A stretch of DNA of 64,000 bases, from NCBI RefSeq assembly GCF_001704415.2, contig NW_017189517.1, positions 12,411,167 to 12,475,166 on the forward strand. The letters are read 5' to 3'. The notes under the pieces are model-generated. The model searched no databases and had not been told where the DNA came from. It saw nothing but the letters and a program-made list of their open reading frames with translations. Shown here one piece after another: positions 52,286 to 62,584 of the stretch (positions within the stretch are counted from its first letter, which is position 1; each line of letters starts with the position of its first letter). The position numbers were made by a program, and so were the translations under genes. Origin of the DNA: Capra hircus. Lineage: Eukaryota; Chordata; Mammalia; Artiodactyla; Bovidae.

Positions 52286-52460
52286 ATAGGTCCTTAAATA
52301 TTTTTTGCATTTCTTTTACTTTAGTATTTTTTTTACATTTAAATCTTTAAGTTATGTGGAAATCATTTTGATTTAAGGCATCAGATAGGATTTGATTCCT
52401 CTCCTCAAATAACTAGCCATTTCTTCCAGTATCATTTATTTAAAAATTCTTCCTTTTCCT

Positions 52461-53210
52461 CTACCTTCATCTTACTTTTTCTGTATGCTGATCAAAAGGA
52501 AAAGATTACTTAAAAAAAAAAAAAAGGATGCCAGCATTCTGATGTGCATGGACTATAACTTGGCCCTTATGTATAAGTCCAATGGTAATTTCTGTCCCAA
52601 ATAAAATTAAGCTTTGTAATTTACATGCAATATCTGGTTCCTCTTCTAACATTGCTATACATACAAATGGAAATCTAACCTTTTGTTTAGAAGTTCAGGT
52701 TCCGATTAGATCATACCCATATTAAAATTGTTTTTCAAAAGTCACTTCAATGTTATGAAAATTCTATTTGCAGACAGACATGTGAATATTATAGCAACTC
52801 AGATTCTGTGTGCAATGATTTTTCATACTACTTCAAGATTTTTTTACCAACCCACAGCTACCATATCATCAGGTGTAGAATATGACATATAATTAACCTG
52901 ACAATATATAAATCAATGTATAATTTTTGATGTGCCCCCCCATGAAACCTCATTCTGGGAAAATAGCCAGCAATGTGGCTTTATCATATTTCTCAATAGC
53001 AATATAGGTCAGCAAATTGCAGATCATTTGGCCAGGTAATTTTTATTATTTTTCAAGGTTTATTTTTTTCTTTACCTAGTAATCAAGACTAAGACTAAAT
53101 TCAGTGACAGATTAGAAAAATGCAGTCTAGCATGTTATTTGATTCAGAAAACTCATCTAAACCTGAGAGTAAAAACCAAACCAGTTAGCCCTTATAAGAA
53201 AACTATCAGA
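52461..53210. other. Unassigned AT-rich block
   Basis: No recognised gene or repeat. A14 run near 52511-52525. Confidence 0.4.
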
Positions 53211-53325
53211 AGGAACTGGTCCAGTGGTTTGGACTCTGTGCTTTCATTTCTGGGGACCCAGGTTCAATCCCTGGTAGGGGAACCAAGAGCCCACATACTG
53301 AATGGCAAGGTAAAAAAAAAAAAAA
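53211..53325 (+). mobile_element. CHR-type SINE
   Basis: Sense: 'ggaactggtccagtggtttg', 'ggttcaatccctggtagggg', 'aatggcaaggt' plus a long A tail. Target words 'aaactatcaga' and 'aaactagcaga'. Confidence 0.87.
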
Positions 53326-53534
53326 AAACTAGCAGAGACATTTTCCCTCCATCCTTTAGTTCCTTATTGACACTTTTGAGGCTTTCTTTTTTGGCAAAAA
53401 TACCATCACAATGCTAATACTTTTTATTTTGATGGAATAATAATATTTCTGTGGTATGTTACTGGATATAAAACTTTGTTGCCTTTTTTTGACTTTTCAA
53501 ATTGTGTCATGACCTCCATTCTTGAAGCCTAAAA

Positions 53535-53715
53535 CAAGAATGAGCACTAAGCTGGGAGAACACCTGACTAGTCTTGGCTCTACTTCTCTCTAGCTGTTCT
53601 GTATCCTTAGGCAAGTCAGCCCCATCTTTAGGCCTCAATTTTTTTTTCCATCTGCAAAATGAAGCTTTTGCTTCCATGAACTGAAGATTTCTTTCGATTC
53701 TAAAAGTCCACATCT
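53535..53715 (+). mobile_element. MIR SINE
   Basis: Sense: 'tggctctacttctctctagc', 'taggcaagtcagccccatc', 'ttaggcctcaattttttt', 'ccatctgcaaaatgaagc'. Confidence 0.7.
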
Positions 53716-54436
53716 TAAGTTCACTGACACAGTGGCAAATGTTTATTTCTGCCTGTGGGTAGAATTCAGCAGGTTTTGCCAGGTATGTTAAATGGAGCAA
53801 GTACATCCAGATACAGATTATGTACTATCGTGCCCTAATGTGACCTTGTGGGTGGTACACAATGTTCCCTATCAATGAAAGAATGATTGATCCTTAGAGT
53901 TTGACAGCCCCAGGGAAAGCAAGCCAAGGAAATCCCCAAAGGCTTGGCTCTCCTTTTGCTTTAAAAGTGCATGAAGTACAGGCTGCACCCTATGCCACTG
54001 GGCATATGTCCTACTGCCTTATGAAAAGCCATAATGTGAGTTTTAGAGAGAATCTAAACAGAAACATCAGATCAGACAAAACCAAAACTTACAAAAATCC
54101 TTTATTTTTTTCATACTTAATTTCAAGGTATTGAAATTTCTTTAATAGATGAAGAACTATGTTTAGTATATGAGTCTGGGAATCTATGGTTTCTATGAAA
54201 ATTACAAAAAATAGCATAAGAAGATTGACTCACTTGCTTATTTGCTCCATGTGGAAAAGAATGGGATGATAGACTTGAGGAATGACTGGGGACCAAGCAG
54301 AGCTGCAAAAGTGAAATTGCACATCTTCATCTCTATTACTTTTCCAGTTTCTCCATATTGTTCTTCCTGCTTTGCACAGTATCCCAAGATGAGATGTCCA
54401 TAATGAAGTTACAAAGCAAAAGACAATTCTAGGGTG
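53716..54436. other. Unassigned block
   Basis: No recognised gene or repeat. A 77-codon plus frame (53901-54134) has no recognisable similarity. Confidence 0.4.
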
Positions 54437-54522
54437 TTATTGGGTTAGTTCAAAAGTTTGTTTGGGTTTTTCTGTAACATTGTATGAAAAAACCCGAATG
54501 AATTTTTTTGCCAATCCAATAC
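54437..54522. mobile_element. Mariner-type MITE (palindromic, about 85 bp)
   Basis: Two facing mariner ends with almost no middle: 'ttgggttagttcaaaagttt' at the left, mirrored by 'aatttttttgccaatccaa' at the right, joined by 'tgggtttttctgtaacattg' and 'tatgaaaaaacccgaat'. TA lies at both borders. Family: Tc1/mariner, ruminant type. Confidence 0.82.
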
Positions 54523-55024
54523 AAATAATATTCATATTCAATCACTGGCTTTATAACGTTGAAGTCTTACATATTAAGCTCTGATTAAATCCTTCTTTAT
54601 AAAACAAAGTAGCTGTTTTGTGACTCCAGAGTATGTGGCCTTCAACAAAAGAATTCCTCTGAAATAACTCTGGGCTCTAGAACTTGAGTTAGATGTTATT
54701 TTCATGTCTGCTCCTATCTGGTACATTGAGAACACTGCCTTTTTTTCTGAGGCCAAACACAGGGCAATGAGGTTGTTTCTAACCAAGCTTGGGTATCGCT
54801 GGATCTGCAGAGGAGAAAGAGAACTATAACCATTTGCCAGCTACATCAAGCCAAAATGAACCCATCCCTAACTATGCAGAAATGGAAAGTAAAATGGATT
54901 TGGTTTGGATATTTCACAAAGCTCAGTAACTTCCATGCTTCTTGATTCCTTAATATTCATTAATACAGTTGGTGACAGGTTAGGCCTGCACATTTCACCA
55001 TTTTCCCTATGATATTTAAAGCTT
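54523..55024. other. Unassigned block
   Basis: No recognised gene or repeat. Confidence 0.4.
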
Positions 55025-55200
55025 CGATCAGGTTTACTCTATTTAGTCTTCACAGCAGCTCTACTAGCTACGTATTAGTATTCTTATTTCACAGATAAAA
55101 AAACAACAACTGAGGTTCAGCCCATTGGATAGCTTGCCTAGAATTAATCAACTAGGAAGTAAGACAGAATTTGTAACCCAAGTATGTTGAACTCCCGACA
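55025..55200 (+). mobile_element. MIR SINE (diverged)
   Basis: Sense: 'tttagtcttcacagcagctc', 'cttatttcacagataaaaa', 'actgaggttcagcccattgg', 'aactaggaagtaagacag'. Confidence 0.6.
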
Positions 55201-55419
55201 TTTGTTGCAAGATTTGATACTTAGCTAAGACAGAAACTTGCAAAATGTGCTTTTTATAGAGATTTGCAGAGTCTGTTCTCTGATGGGAAGAAAACATGTA
55301 TCAATGCAGTCTTGTCACAATACTCAGTAGTATGGGCTGAGAAGGGGAAGAGGTAGCTCAGACACATGGGAACATTCATCATCTTAAACAAAGTTCTATG
55401 AAACAACAATACCTTATCA

Positions 55420-55799
55420 TTTTTTTAAAAAAGGAAAGAAAGTGAAGTCGCTTAGTCGTGTCCTAGTCTTTGCAACCCTATGAACTGTATCCCACCAGGC
55501 TCCTCCATCCTTGGGATTTTCCAGTCAAGAATACTGGAGTGGGTTGCTATTTTCTTCTCCAGGGGATCTTCCTGACCCAGGGATCGAACTTAGGTCTCCC
55601 ACATTCCAGGCAGACTCTACCCTCTGAGCTACCAGGGAATCCATTCTAAGCAGTAATCTTGCCATTAAAAAAATTTTATTTGGCTGCACTGGGTCTTTTG
55701 TTGTAGCATGTGGGATCTAGTTCCCTGACAAGGGATTGAACTTGGGCCCTCTGCATTGGGAACACAGAGTTTTAGCCACTGGACCACCAGGAAAGTCCC
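55420..55799 (-). mobile_element. CHR-type SINE with nested Bov-tA, 10-bp TSD
   Basis: Antisense CHR body at 55668-55798 ('ttatttggctgcactgggtc', 'tagttccctgacaaggga', 'ggaccaccaggaaagtccc'); its T-rich tail begins at 55420 and is split by a Bov-tA. Perfect duplication 'taccttatca' at 55410-55419 and 55800-55809 brackets the whole composite. Confidence 0.9.
55437..55641 (-). mobile_element. Bov-tA SINE inserted in a SINE tail
   Basis: Antisense, 'gaaagtgaagtcgcttagtc' to 'gagctaccagggaatcc'. Sits in the T-rich tail of the surrounding CHR SINE. Confidence 0.92.
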
Positions 55800-55939
55800 T
55801 ACCTTATCACTTTGATTTAATCATCTGCCCATGATTTTTCACATACTAAGTGCACAGTTAATATTTCACCAACTAATAAAATGCACTTACTTCAAAAGCC
55901 TTTTTCAGTCTTATAAGACCTAGAACGTTCAGCCACAGA

Positions 55940-56100
55940 TGATAATAATGACTGCGATTTATTGAGTACTTGCTCTGTGCCAGGCACTATTTTAAGCATA
56001 TATTCCTGCATTATTTCATTTAATTTTCATAATCATCATGGACAGTCAATACTATTATTATCATTTCACAGATGAGGCAACTAAGACTTCCTACTATAAT
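55940..56100 (+). mobile_element. MIR SINE
   Basis: Sense, well preserved: 'gatttattgagtacttgctc', 'tgtgccaggcactatttta', 'atttcacagatgaggcaac'. Confidence 0.8.
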
Positions 56101-56488
56101 CAATTCTGATTGTGTTTCTGCCTGGCTTAAAATCCACCACAAACAATGTTCTTTTTTGTGAACAGCAGCTTTCAAAGGATTGTTGGTGGACCCCTGGGCA
56201 TCCCTAAGACCCTTTCACAGACTGACAAGGTCAAATCTATATTCGTAGTAATACTAAGAGATGACTTGCCTTTTTCACTTGTTGACAATTTCACAGATGG
56301 GGCAAAGCAACAGACGTTATAACTGCTGGTGCCCTGGTATAAATCAAGGCACTGGCACCAAAATGTACTTATTAGGAATTGTATTCTTTACCACCACACA
56401 CTTACAGTTAGAAAAAATAAACCCAATTTCATATAATAGTGTCCTTCATAAATGAGTAAATATTTTTACTTTTTATGAAGTATTGACC
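56101..56488. other. Unassigned block
   Basis: No recognised gene or repeat. Confidence 0.4.
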
Positions 56489-56499
56489 CTTGAGTATAT

Positions 56500-56630
56500 T
56501 GGAGAAGGCATTGGCAACCCACTCCAGTTCTCTTGACTGGAAAATTCCATGGAAGGAGGAACCTGGTAGGCTATAGTCCATGGAGTCTCAAAGAGTCGAG
56601 GAAGACTGACTGACTTCACTTTCTTTCTTT
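56500..56630 (+). mobile_element. Bov-A monomer SINE with 11-bp TSD
   Basis: Sense A monomer, 'ggagaaggcattggcaaccc' to 'gactgacttcactttctttc'. Perfect duplication 'cttgagtatat' at 56489-56499 and 56631-56641. Confidence 0.93.
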
Positions 56631-57296
56631 CTTGAGTATATATTTTTTAATCTTCAGTGTTATAAAATTTAAAAAGTACATAGTGCACTTCTGTTGTAGA
56701 TTGAAGTATGATGGTTGCCTTGAGGAAGAGCACCTGTATAATTGTTTGAATGGTGAGCTGAACTAGCCACTTTACCCCATGGAACACCACTTTTACATGA
56801 AAGAACTACTGACAAACAAACAAACTATGGTTAAACAGGCTTGGGTATTTTGCATATATTTTCTTAAAAATGAAATAAATGAGCCTGGCACTTCAAGGAA
56901 AAGACAGTATTTTGTGGCCATGATGAAATTCCCACTTTCAAGTGAAAATTAGAATTTTGGAAGACTTACATCTGCAACTGTGAACATGAAAGATTCCCAA
57001 TATATGACTTTTCTGATGAGACTGGTAGTGAAATTAATGAATGTGATTTGTTATATTGGATATCAACATTTGGAAGGTCTGCATAAATCTCTCAACCAAT
57101 ATTATCGAAACTACCAAAGCAATGTGCTATAAAATTATGAGTGGGTAGAAGACTCATTCAAAGGGTATACCAATACATACTTTTCAAAATGAGTACATGA
57201 ATTTTGTTGATATGGTTTCAAATTTCACATTGAAGTTAACCTTTTAGAAGCTGCTATTCACCGAGTTTTGGTCTAGTATCAAAAATGAATACTCAG

Positions 57297-57866
57297 ATGA
57301 ACCTAGTAGAGAACAGATTTGTGGACGCAGAGAGGAAGGGGGAGGGTGGGATGAATTGAGAGAGTAGCATTGACATATATACACTATCACGTAAAACAGA
57401 TAGTTACTTGGAAGTTGCTAAATAACACAGGGAGCCCAGTCTAGCACTCTGTTTTGACCTGGAGGGTGGGATGGGGGAGGGGAGGGAGACTCAGGAAGGA
57501 GTATACACACACACATACATACATACATATATATATATAGGCGTCCTAGGTGGTGCTAGCGGTAAAGAACCTGTCTGCCAATACAGGGGACAAAAGAGAT
57601 GTAGATTTGATCCCTGGGTTGGGAAGGTCCCTTGGAGGAGGGCATGGCAACCCACTCCAGTAACCTTGCCTGGAGAATCCCCATAGACAGAGCAGCCTGG
57701 CAGGCTACAGTCCATAGGGTCACAAAGAGTCGAACACGACTGAAGTGACTTACCAAACACGCATGTATATACATACAATTATTATTGATTCATGTTGCTG
57801 TAAGCAGAAACCAACAGAAAACTGTAAAGCAGTTTTCCACCAATTAAAAAATAAATCAAATTAAGA
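57297..57866 (+). mobile_element. Ruminant L1 3' end, split by Bov-tA
   Basis: Sense: 'gaacagatttgtggacgcag', 'gggagggtgggatgaattga', 'gttgctaaataacacaggga', a CA/TA-rich stretch at 57506-57540, then beyond the SINE 'ttaccaatt'-free tail 'gttttccaccaattaaaaaa'. Confidence 0.85.
57542..57763 (+). mobile_element. Bov-tA SINE
   Basis: Sense, 'gcgtcctaggtggtgctagc' to 'cacgactgaagtgacttacc'. Inserted in the TA-rich part of the L1, so the exact TSD is ambiguous. Confidence 0.92.
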
Positions 57867-58049
57867 AAAAAGAGAAAGAAACTAATATCCACAGTTATCT
57901 GAGATGGCTATTTAAATATCTCTCCCTTTTCCAACTATGTATCTTGGTGAAGCCAAATTTTCTTAAAATAGTTCAACCAAAACAATATAGCACAACACAC
58001 TGAATGCAGGAAAAGAGATGAGAACCAAGCTTTTTTAATTTTATTTCAG

Positions 58050-58303
58050 TTATGTTCAGTTCAGTTTCTCAATTGCGTCCGACTCTTTGTGATCCCATGT
58101 ACTGCAGCACGCCAGGCCTCCCTGTCCATCATGAGTTTACTCAAACTCATGTCCATTGACTCGGTGATGCCATTGAACCATCTCATCCTCTGTCGTCCCC
58201 TTCTCTTCTCGCCTTCAATCTTTCCCAGCATCAGGGTCTTTTCAAATGAGTTAGTTCTGCAACAGGTGGCCAAAGTATTGGAGTTTCAACTTCAACATCA
58301 GTC
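58050..58303 (-). mobile_element. BovB 3' end
   Basis: Antisense terminal about 250 bp, 'atgttcagttcagtttctca' to 'caacttcaacatcagtcctt'. Inserted in the hAT fossil. Confidence 0.94.
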
Positions 58304-58864
58304 CTTTTTTTGTTTAACCAGAATTAAAGATGTGCAAAAATGTCAAACAATGCCACTCTTCTTTCTGGTTTGTTTTAGAAAATACAGCTAATTTTTATTT
58401 TAAAATGTTAATGGGTTTATTTGTCTTAAAATGAATAAATATTTTTAAACATTTCCTTGCTTTCAATTCTAATGGAGTAACTATCTGAAAATGTAACTCA
58501 TAATAACAAAAACCTTTGGTGGTAGTTGGTGAGGGTTCTCCATAATTTTTAAGAGCATAAAAGGGCTCTAAGGCCAAAATTTTGAGAATGACCTCTGTTT
58601 TAGAAGAACAGACTTTTTACCTTGGCCCACAAAGGTACGTTGGTCTCCTGATGACCTGGCTCCTGCCTCTCTCTCCAAACTCGAGTTGGGCTGGTGTCTC
58701 TCTCTAAGAGCCAGTGACACTGGGTTTCTTTTGAGCCTCGCCCTTCCATCCTTCCTCCTGCTCAGGACCATGCATGTTACCCTGTCTGCTTATAATTAAG
58801 TCTGTCTCCTCCACCCCTCTACCCTTCACCCAACTGAAGCCTAGTCAGTCCTCAGATTTCAAAT

Positions 58865-59215
58865 CTGCAGCTAGTTTTCTACTGCTGTGTAACAAATTGC
58901 CAACACATAGTAGTTGAAAGCAATCTATTATTTCATGCTTATGAAGTCAGAAATCCAGATGGGCTTAACATAGTTTTCTGCTCCAGTTTTTATAAGACCT
59001 AAATCAAGGTGTCAACAAAGCTGTGCTTTTTTTTTTTTTCTGGAGGTTCTGGGGAGAATCCATTTCCAGGCTCATTCAGGATGCTGGCAGAATTCATTTC
59101 CAAGTGATCGCAGAAGTCAGGTCTCTATTTCCTTGCTGGCTAGTGGCCAGAAGTCGTTCTCAGTTTCCAGAAGCCACCCACAGTTCTTGCCTTGTGGTCT
59201 CTATCTTTACACCAG
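58865..59215 (-). mobile_element. Ancient LTR, MaLR/ERVL-type (probable)
   Basis: Read from the plus strand it shows the reverse of an MLT1-like LTR: 'ctgctgtgtaacaaattgcc', 'aaatcaaggtgtcaacaaag', 'gttctggggagaatccattt', 'ccttgctggctagtggccag'. It directly precedes antisense ERVL-type pol sequence, consistent with the 3' LTR of a minus-strand provirus relic. A T13 run near 59027 is secondary. Family assignment is by eye only. Confidence 0.5.
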
Positions 59216-60043
59216 CTGAGCCTATGCATAACATCTATCTCTGCAGCAATGGCCAATTAGATCATGAGCACAGTGGCAATGCTGGAGATGGCTGTGGAAA
59301 CCAACTAATTGGTGTTTACTTGGTAATTAAAATCCTCCTCTCCTGAAGTTACCCTTTGGTGAGCATTCACATGGGACACAAAGTATCTACAAGTGTTTTG
59401 ACCATTCAGAGAGGTCTATCCATGTACTTTTCCCCAAAATTTCTTTGTAACCAATTTCCCAACTGTGACCCTTTCAAATCTTTGAACAACCAGTCCAACC
59501 GCTGGACACAACCCATGAATAAGATACATAGTTGCACATCTGGCTATTTCTCCTTCCAAGCAAAGTGGACACACTGGTACACCTTTTGGAGTTCTGCCCT
59601 CTGGAAGGATGTTTTTCCATCACTGTCCTTCAGAGATGTCCTAGAAAGAAGTTGCGATGCTACAGCTGTCCACTTTGGGATAGTGCCTGCTTATCATGCA
59701 GAAGCATCCCTAAACCAGGTCCAAGTCTTCTCTTTCTCTGTCAACAGTTTGTGCCATACATGCGCCTATGTTGTGCCATAGGTGTGGCTGAGAAAGAGAA
59801 GGCCATATAGCAGGAGTAAGGACAATGAGCATTTGAGCCACTTTTTCAAGTAACTCACTGTGCCTTCAGGGCCTGCTCCTGTTTGATCACATTTACACCA
59901 CTTCCATTTGATGCCAGATGCTGCTCTGCATGCCCAGCTTTATGGCTTGGTGGGTCAGATCATACCCAGTTCATGATGGGCAGCTCAGGCCATATAACTT
60001 GGTGGCTCACAGGTAAGCATTCAGTCCCTGCTAATATGCAAAG

Positions 60044-60235
60044 GGCTTCCCTGGTGGCTCAGCTGGTAAATAATCTGATTGCAATGTGGGAGACCTGGGT
60101 TCGACCCCTGGGTTGGGAAGATCCCCTGGAAAAGAGAAAAGCTACCCACTCCAGTATTCTGGCCTGGAGAATTCCATGGAATTGTAGTCCATGAGGTTTC
60201 AAAGAGTCAGACATGACTGAGCAACTTTCACTTTC
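60044..60235 (+). mobile_element. Bov-tA SINE
   Basis: Sense with box A/B-like head ('tggctcagctggtaaataat', 'gggttcgacccctgggttgg'), ending 'gagcaactttcactttcaa'. Target words 'atatgcaaag' and 'acgtgcaaag' flank it. Confidence 0.94.
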
Positions 60236-60261
60236 AACGTGCAAAGAGCTATTTTTCAAAG

Positions 60262-60472
60262 GCCTTCCCTTGTGGCTCAGTTGGTAAAGAATCCACATGC
60301 AATTTGGGAGACCGGGGTTCAATCCCTGGGTTGGGAAGATCTCCTGGAGGAGGGCATGGCAACCCACTCCAGTATTCTTGCCTGGAGGATCCCCATGGAC
60401 AGAGGAGCCTGGTGGGCTGCAGTCCATGGGGTCGCAAAAAGTCGGACACGACTGAGTGACTAAGCACACGTG
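60262..60472 (+). mobile_element. Bov-tA SINE
   Basis: Sense, 'ggccttcccttgtggctcag' to 'cgactgagtgactaagca'. The target word 'tttttcaaa' is repeated on both sides. Only 26 bp of relic DNA separates it from the previous SINE. Confidence 0.95.
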
Positions 60473-60492
60473 TATGTTTTTCAAAAGGAGAG

Positions 60493-60768
60493 TACTCTGA
60501 GGGAGAGGGAGAAGGTGGGATGATTTGGGAGAATGGCATTGAAACATGTATACTATCATGTAAGAAACGAATCGCCAATCTATGTTCGATATAGGATACA
60601 GGATGCTTGGGGCTGGTGCATGGGGATGATCCAGAGAGATGATCTGGGATGGGAGGTGGGAGGGGGGTTCAGGATTGGGAACTCATGTACACCCGTGGCA
60701 GATTCATGTCAATGTATGGCAAAACCAATACAGTATTTTAAAGTAAAATAAAAAATAAATTTTTTTTT
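60493..60768 (+). mobile_element. Young ruminant L1 3' end, 5'-truncated
   Basis: Sense: 'gagggagagggagaaggtgg', 'gaatggcattgaaacatgta', 'ggatgcttggggctggtgca', 'caatgtatggcaaaaccaat', with A-rich tail. Near-duplicate 'aaaaggagagta' (60484) and 'aaaagtagagta' (60771) differ at one base. Confidence 0.94.
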
Positions 60769-61577
60769 TAAAAAGTAGAGTAATTATGCATGGACAATGG
60801 TAGATCCTTGCTTCAAAATCCTAAAGGCCTGCATGGCAGTTCACCTATGGTGCTCTACCAAAGGCTCCAAACATCATCCCTTGTCTGCGCTAATGCTTCA
60901 GGCACCTTTGCATCTGCTGGATCCTCTAACCCACATGGCAGAGCAACTTGAACAGCAGCCTGGACCCGGTGCAGAGCCTTTGGTTATAAGCCCCATTCAA
61001 AGCTTTTGAGTTATTTGGTAAATAGGGTGGAGTAATACATCCAAATAAAGAATATGTTGCCTCCAAACTCTGCCTGGCACCTTGGGATCCAAGAACTCCA
61101 ACTGCATTTAGGTTTCTCAATTCAGTGACAGTGGTTCCCACTTAAGGTCTGGCTTACAGGAGAGTGATCACGGAGCTCTTCAGTGATGCCTGAGTTCCCT
61201 TCACAAATGAATTCCTCACAATATGGGTGAAAAGTGTGTCTTCTGGAAACTCCCAATGCATATGAGCACGTTTTAAATGACAATCCACTCTAACATTCCA
61301 ATCTTCCTAAACTTTTGGGCTCCTTCCTCTACAATAAACCAACGAATGTAGAAGATTTCCAGCTCACCCCACAATGGGCCACCTTTTAGTCCACGATCGA
61401 GTCTACCAACCAACCAGACTGTTAGAGCCCTTTTCTTCACCACTTTGTCAAGGGACATTAGGAGCAACCAGCCAACAGCATTATACTTGTTAGTGTTCCA
61501 AAATGTTCAAAGGTATTATATGGAAAGTCGTCGAGCTCTCTGCTTCTCCTAAGCAGTCGATTAGGAGCATCCAGTGA

Positions 61578-61775
61578 TGAAAGTGTTAGTTACTCAGACT
61601 CTGTGACCCCATGGACTGTAGCCCACCAAGCTCCTCAGTCCACGAAATTCTCCAGGTAAGAATACTGGAGTGGGTTGCCATTTCCTTCTCCAGGGGATCT
61701 TCCCAACCCAGGGATCAAACCCAGGTCTCCTGCACTGCAGGCAGATTCTTTACTAGGTCTGAGCCACCAAGGGAA
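61578..61775 (-). mobile_element. Bov-tA SINE
   Basis: Antisense, 'gttactcagactctgtgacc' to 'tctgagccaccaaggg'. Slightly deleted near the 3'-end side. Confidence 0.92.
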
Positions 61776-62496
61776 TATCTCTGTTGCCAGATCACACTGT
61801 GGACAATCAGTGTTCTTGCTATTACTGGAAACACTGTAGAGTCATTAGTGTATTTTAATCTAAACAGATTAAAGAATCAATTCCAGGAATCTTAGAAGCA
61901 ATTCAAAAACTCATCCTTAATATTTTGTTTTTCTAGAACCACTCCAGACCAAAACCAGTCTAAGACCAGTTTAACAATATAGCTGTGTGATAGTTTCTTC
62001 ATTAACACTAATTTTGAAAAATATGATTTTTATCACTTTCTTTGTTCCTATAATATGCTTTACCAACTGTTGCTCTTTTTCTCTATCCCTTTTTTATTTA
62101 AAATAAAAAACATTAAAACAATTTTACATTCCAAATGAATGAATTATTTCTTATTTTTCTCTTTTCTAAAAATAAGAATGCCAATGTGTACTTCAAATAT
62201 TGAGTATTTTCCTGTTGGAATCCTCCTCCTCTTTATCGGTACCAGATACTCTTCCTGATGTAAAGATTTTTGATGCTATTAGTCACAGTCGTGATCTTGT
62301 CTTTTTTCCCTTAAGGTAACCGGTCCAATGATTTAATGGAATAATTAAGTGTTCCAAGATACTTGCTGTCATTTTTAATTCTAAAAGGAATACCATTCAA
62401 GAATGTTTACAAACTATTTCCCCCAACACACCATGAAACTAGCACAGCCTTCACAAAGTCCTGGAACATCTGTTCAGTTTAAAGGCAAATAAAAAC
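61776..62496. other. Unassigned AT-rich block
   Basis: No gene recognised. 61790-61950 may continue the ERVL relic, but I cannot confirm it. Confidence 0.35.
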
Positions 62497-62584
62497 AAAG
62501 AAAGAGAGAGAGAGAAGGGAGAGAGGGAGGAGAGAGGAAGGGGGAGGGAGGGAAGCAAGGAAGCTGGAAGGAAGGAAAGAAACA
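62497..62584. repeat. Purine-rich low-complexity tract
   Basis: GA/GGGA/GGAA repeats, almost pure purine over about 85 bp ('gagagagagagaagggagag' and 'ggaaggaaggaaagaaac'-type text). Confidence 0.95.

Larger units (their letters stand above)
51590..52460 (-). mobile_element. Ancient L1M ORF2 fragment with two SINEs
   Basis: Antisense: 'gttagagctctttgtttatt', 'ttttggcatctttgg'-like text at 52000, 'tacaaaattataaaaatatt', and after the SINE 'gttatgtggaaatcattttg' and 'ttcttccagtatcatttatt'. Confidence 0.65.
56680..58612 (+). pseudogene. hAT-superfamily DNA transposon, fossil transposase 3' half
   Basis: Degenerate coding text of an hAT (Charlie/ZBED-like) transposase in sense orientation. It runs from 'gagctgaactagccacttta' (56754) through 'gagcctggcacttcaaggaa', 'ttagaattttggaagactta' and 'gatatggtttcaaatttcac' to 57290. 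It continues at 57870 with 'atccacagttatctgagatg' and the C-terminal dimerisation-region hallmark, here readable as 'PFPTMYLGEA', and at 58310 with 'tgtgcaaaaatgtcaaacaa' and 'cactcttctttctgg'. The last part ('aaaattttgagaatgacctc') resembles the hAT terminal sequence near 58600. Multiple stops and frameshifts break it. A two-element insertion (L1 plus Bov-tA, 57297-57866) and a BovB (58050-58303) interrupt it. The N-terminal half and 5' terminus are not recognised. A retrocopy of a domesticated hAT-derived gene is a weaker alternative. Confidence 0.72.
59270..61575 (-). mobile_element. Ancient ERVL-class retrovirus pol relic, broken
   Basis: Antisense internal sequence of an old class III (ERVL-like) endogenous retrovirus, recognised from nucleotide text in the order expected for the downstream part of pol: 59345-60033, short pieces at 60236-60261 and 60473-60492, then 60769-61160 and, less certainly, to 61575. 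It has no intact frame on the minus strand, with many stops. Two Bov-tA SINEs and an L1 cut it, and another SINE ends it at 61578. The open frames on the plus strand here (up to 141 codons) are shadows. It is a dead relic of host-genome age. gag and the second LTR are not seen. Confidence 0.6.

Noticed and set aside
59023..59810. Plus-strand open frames of 107, 141 and 92 codons that look gene-like
   Set aside because: They lie opposite the antisense LTR/pol relic, and their protein text has no recognisable family. They are shadows.
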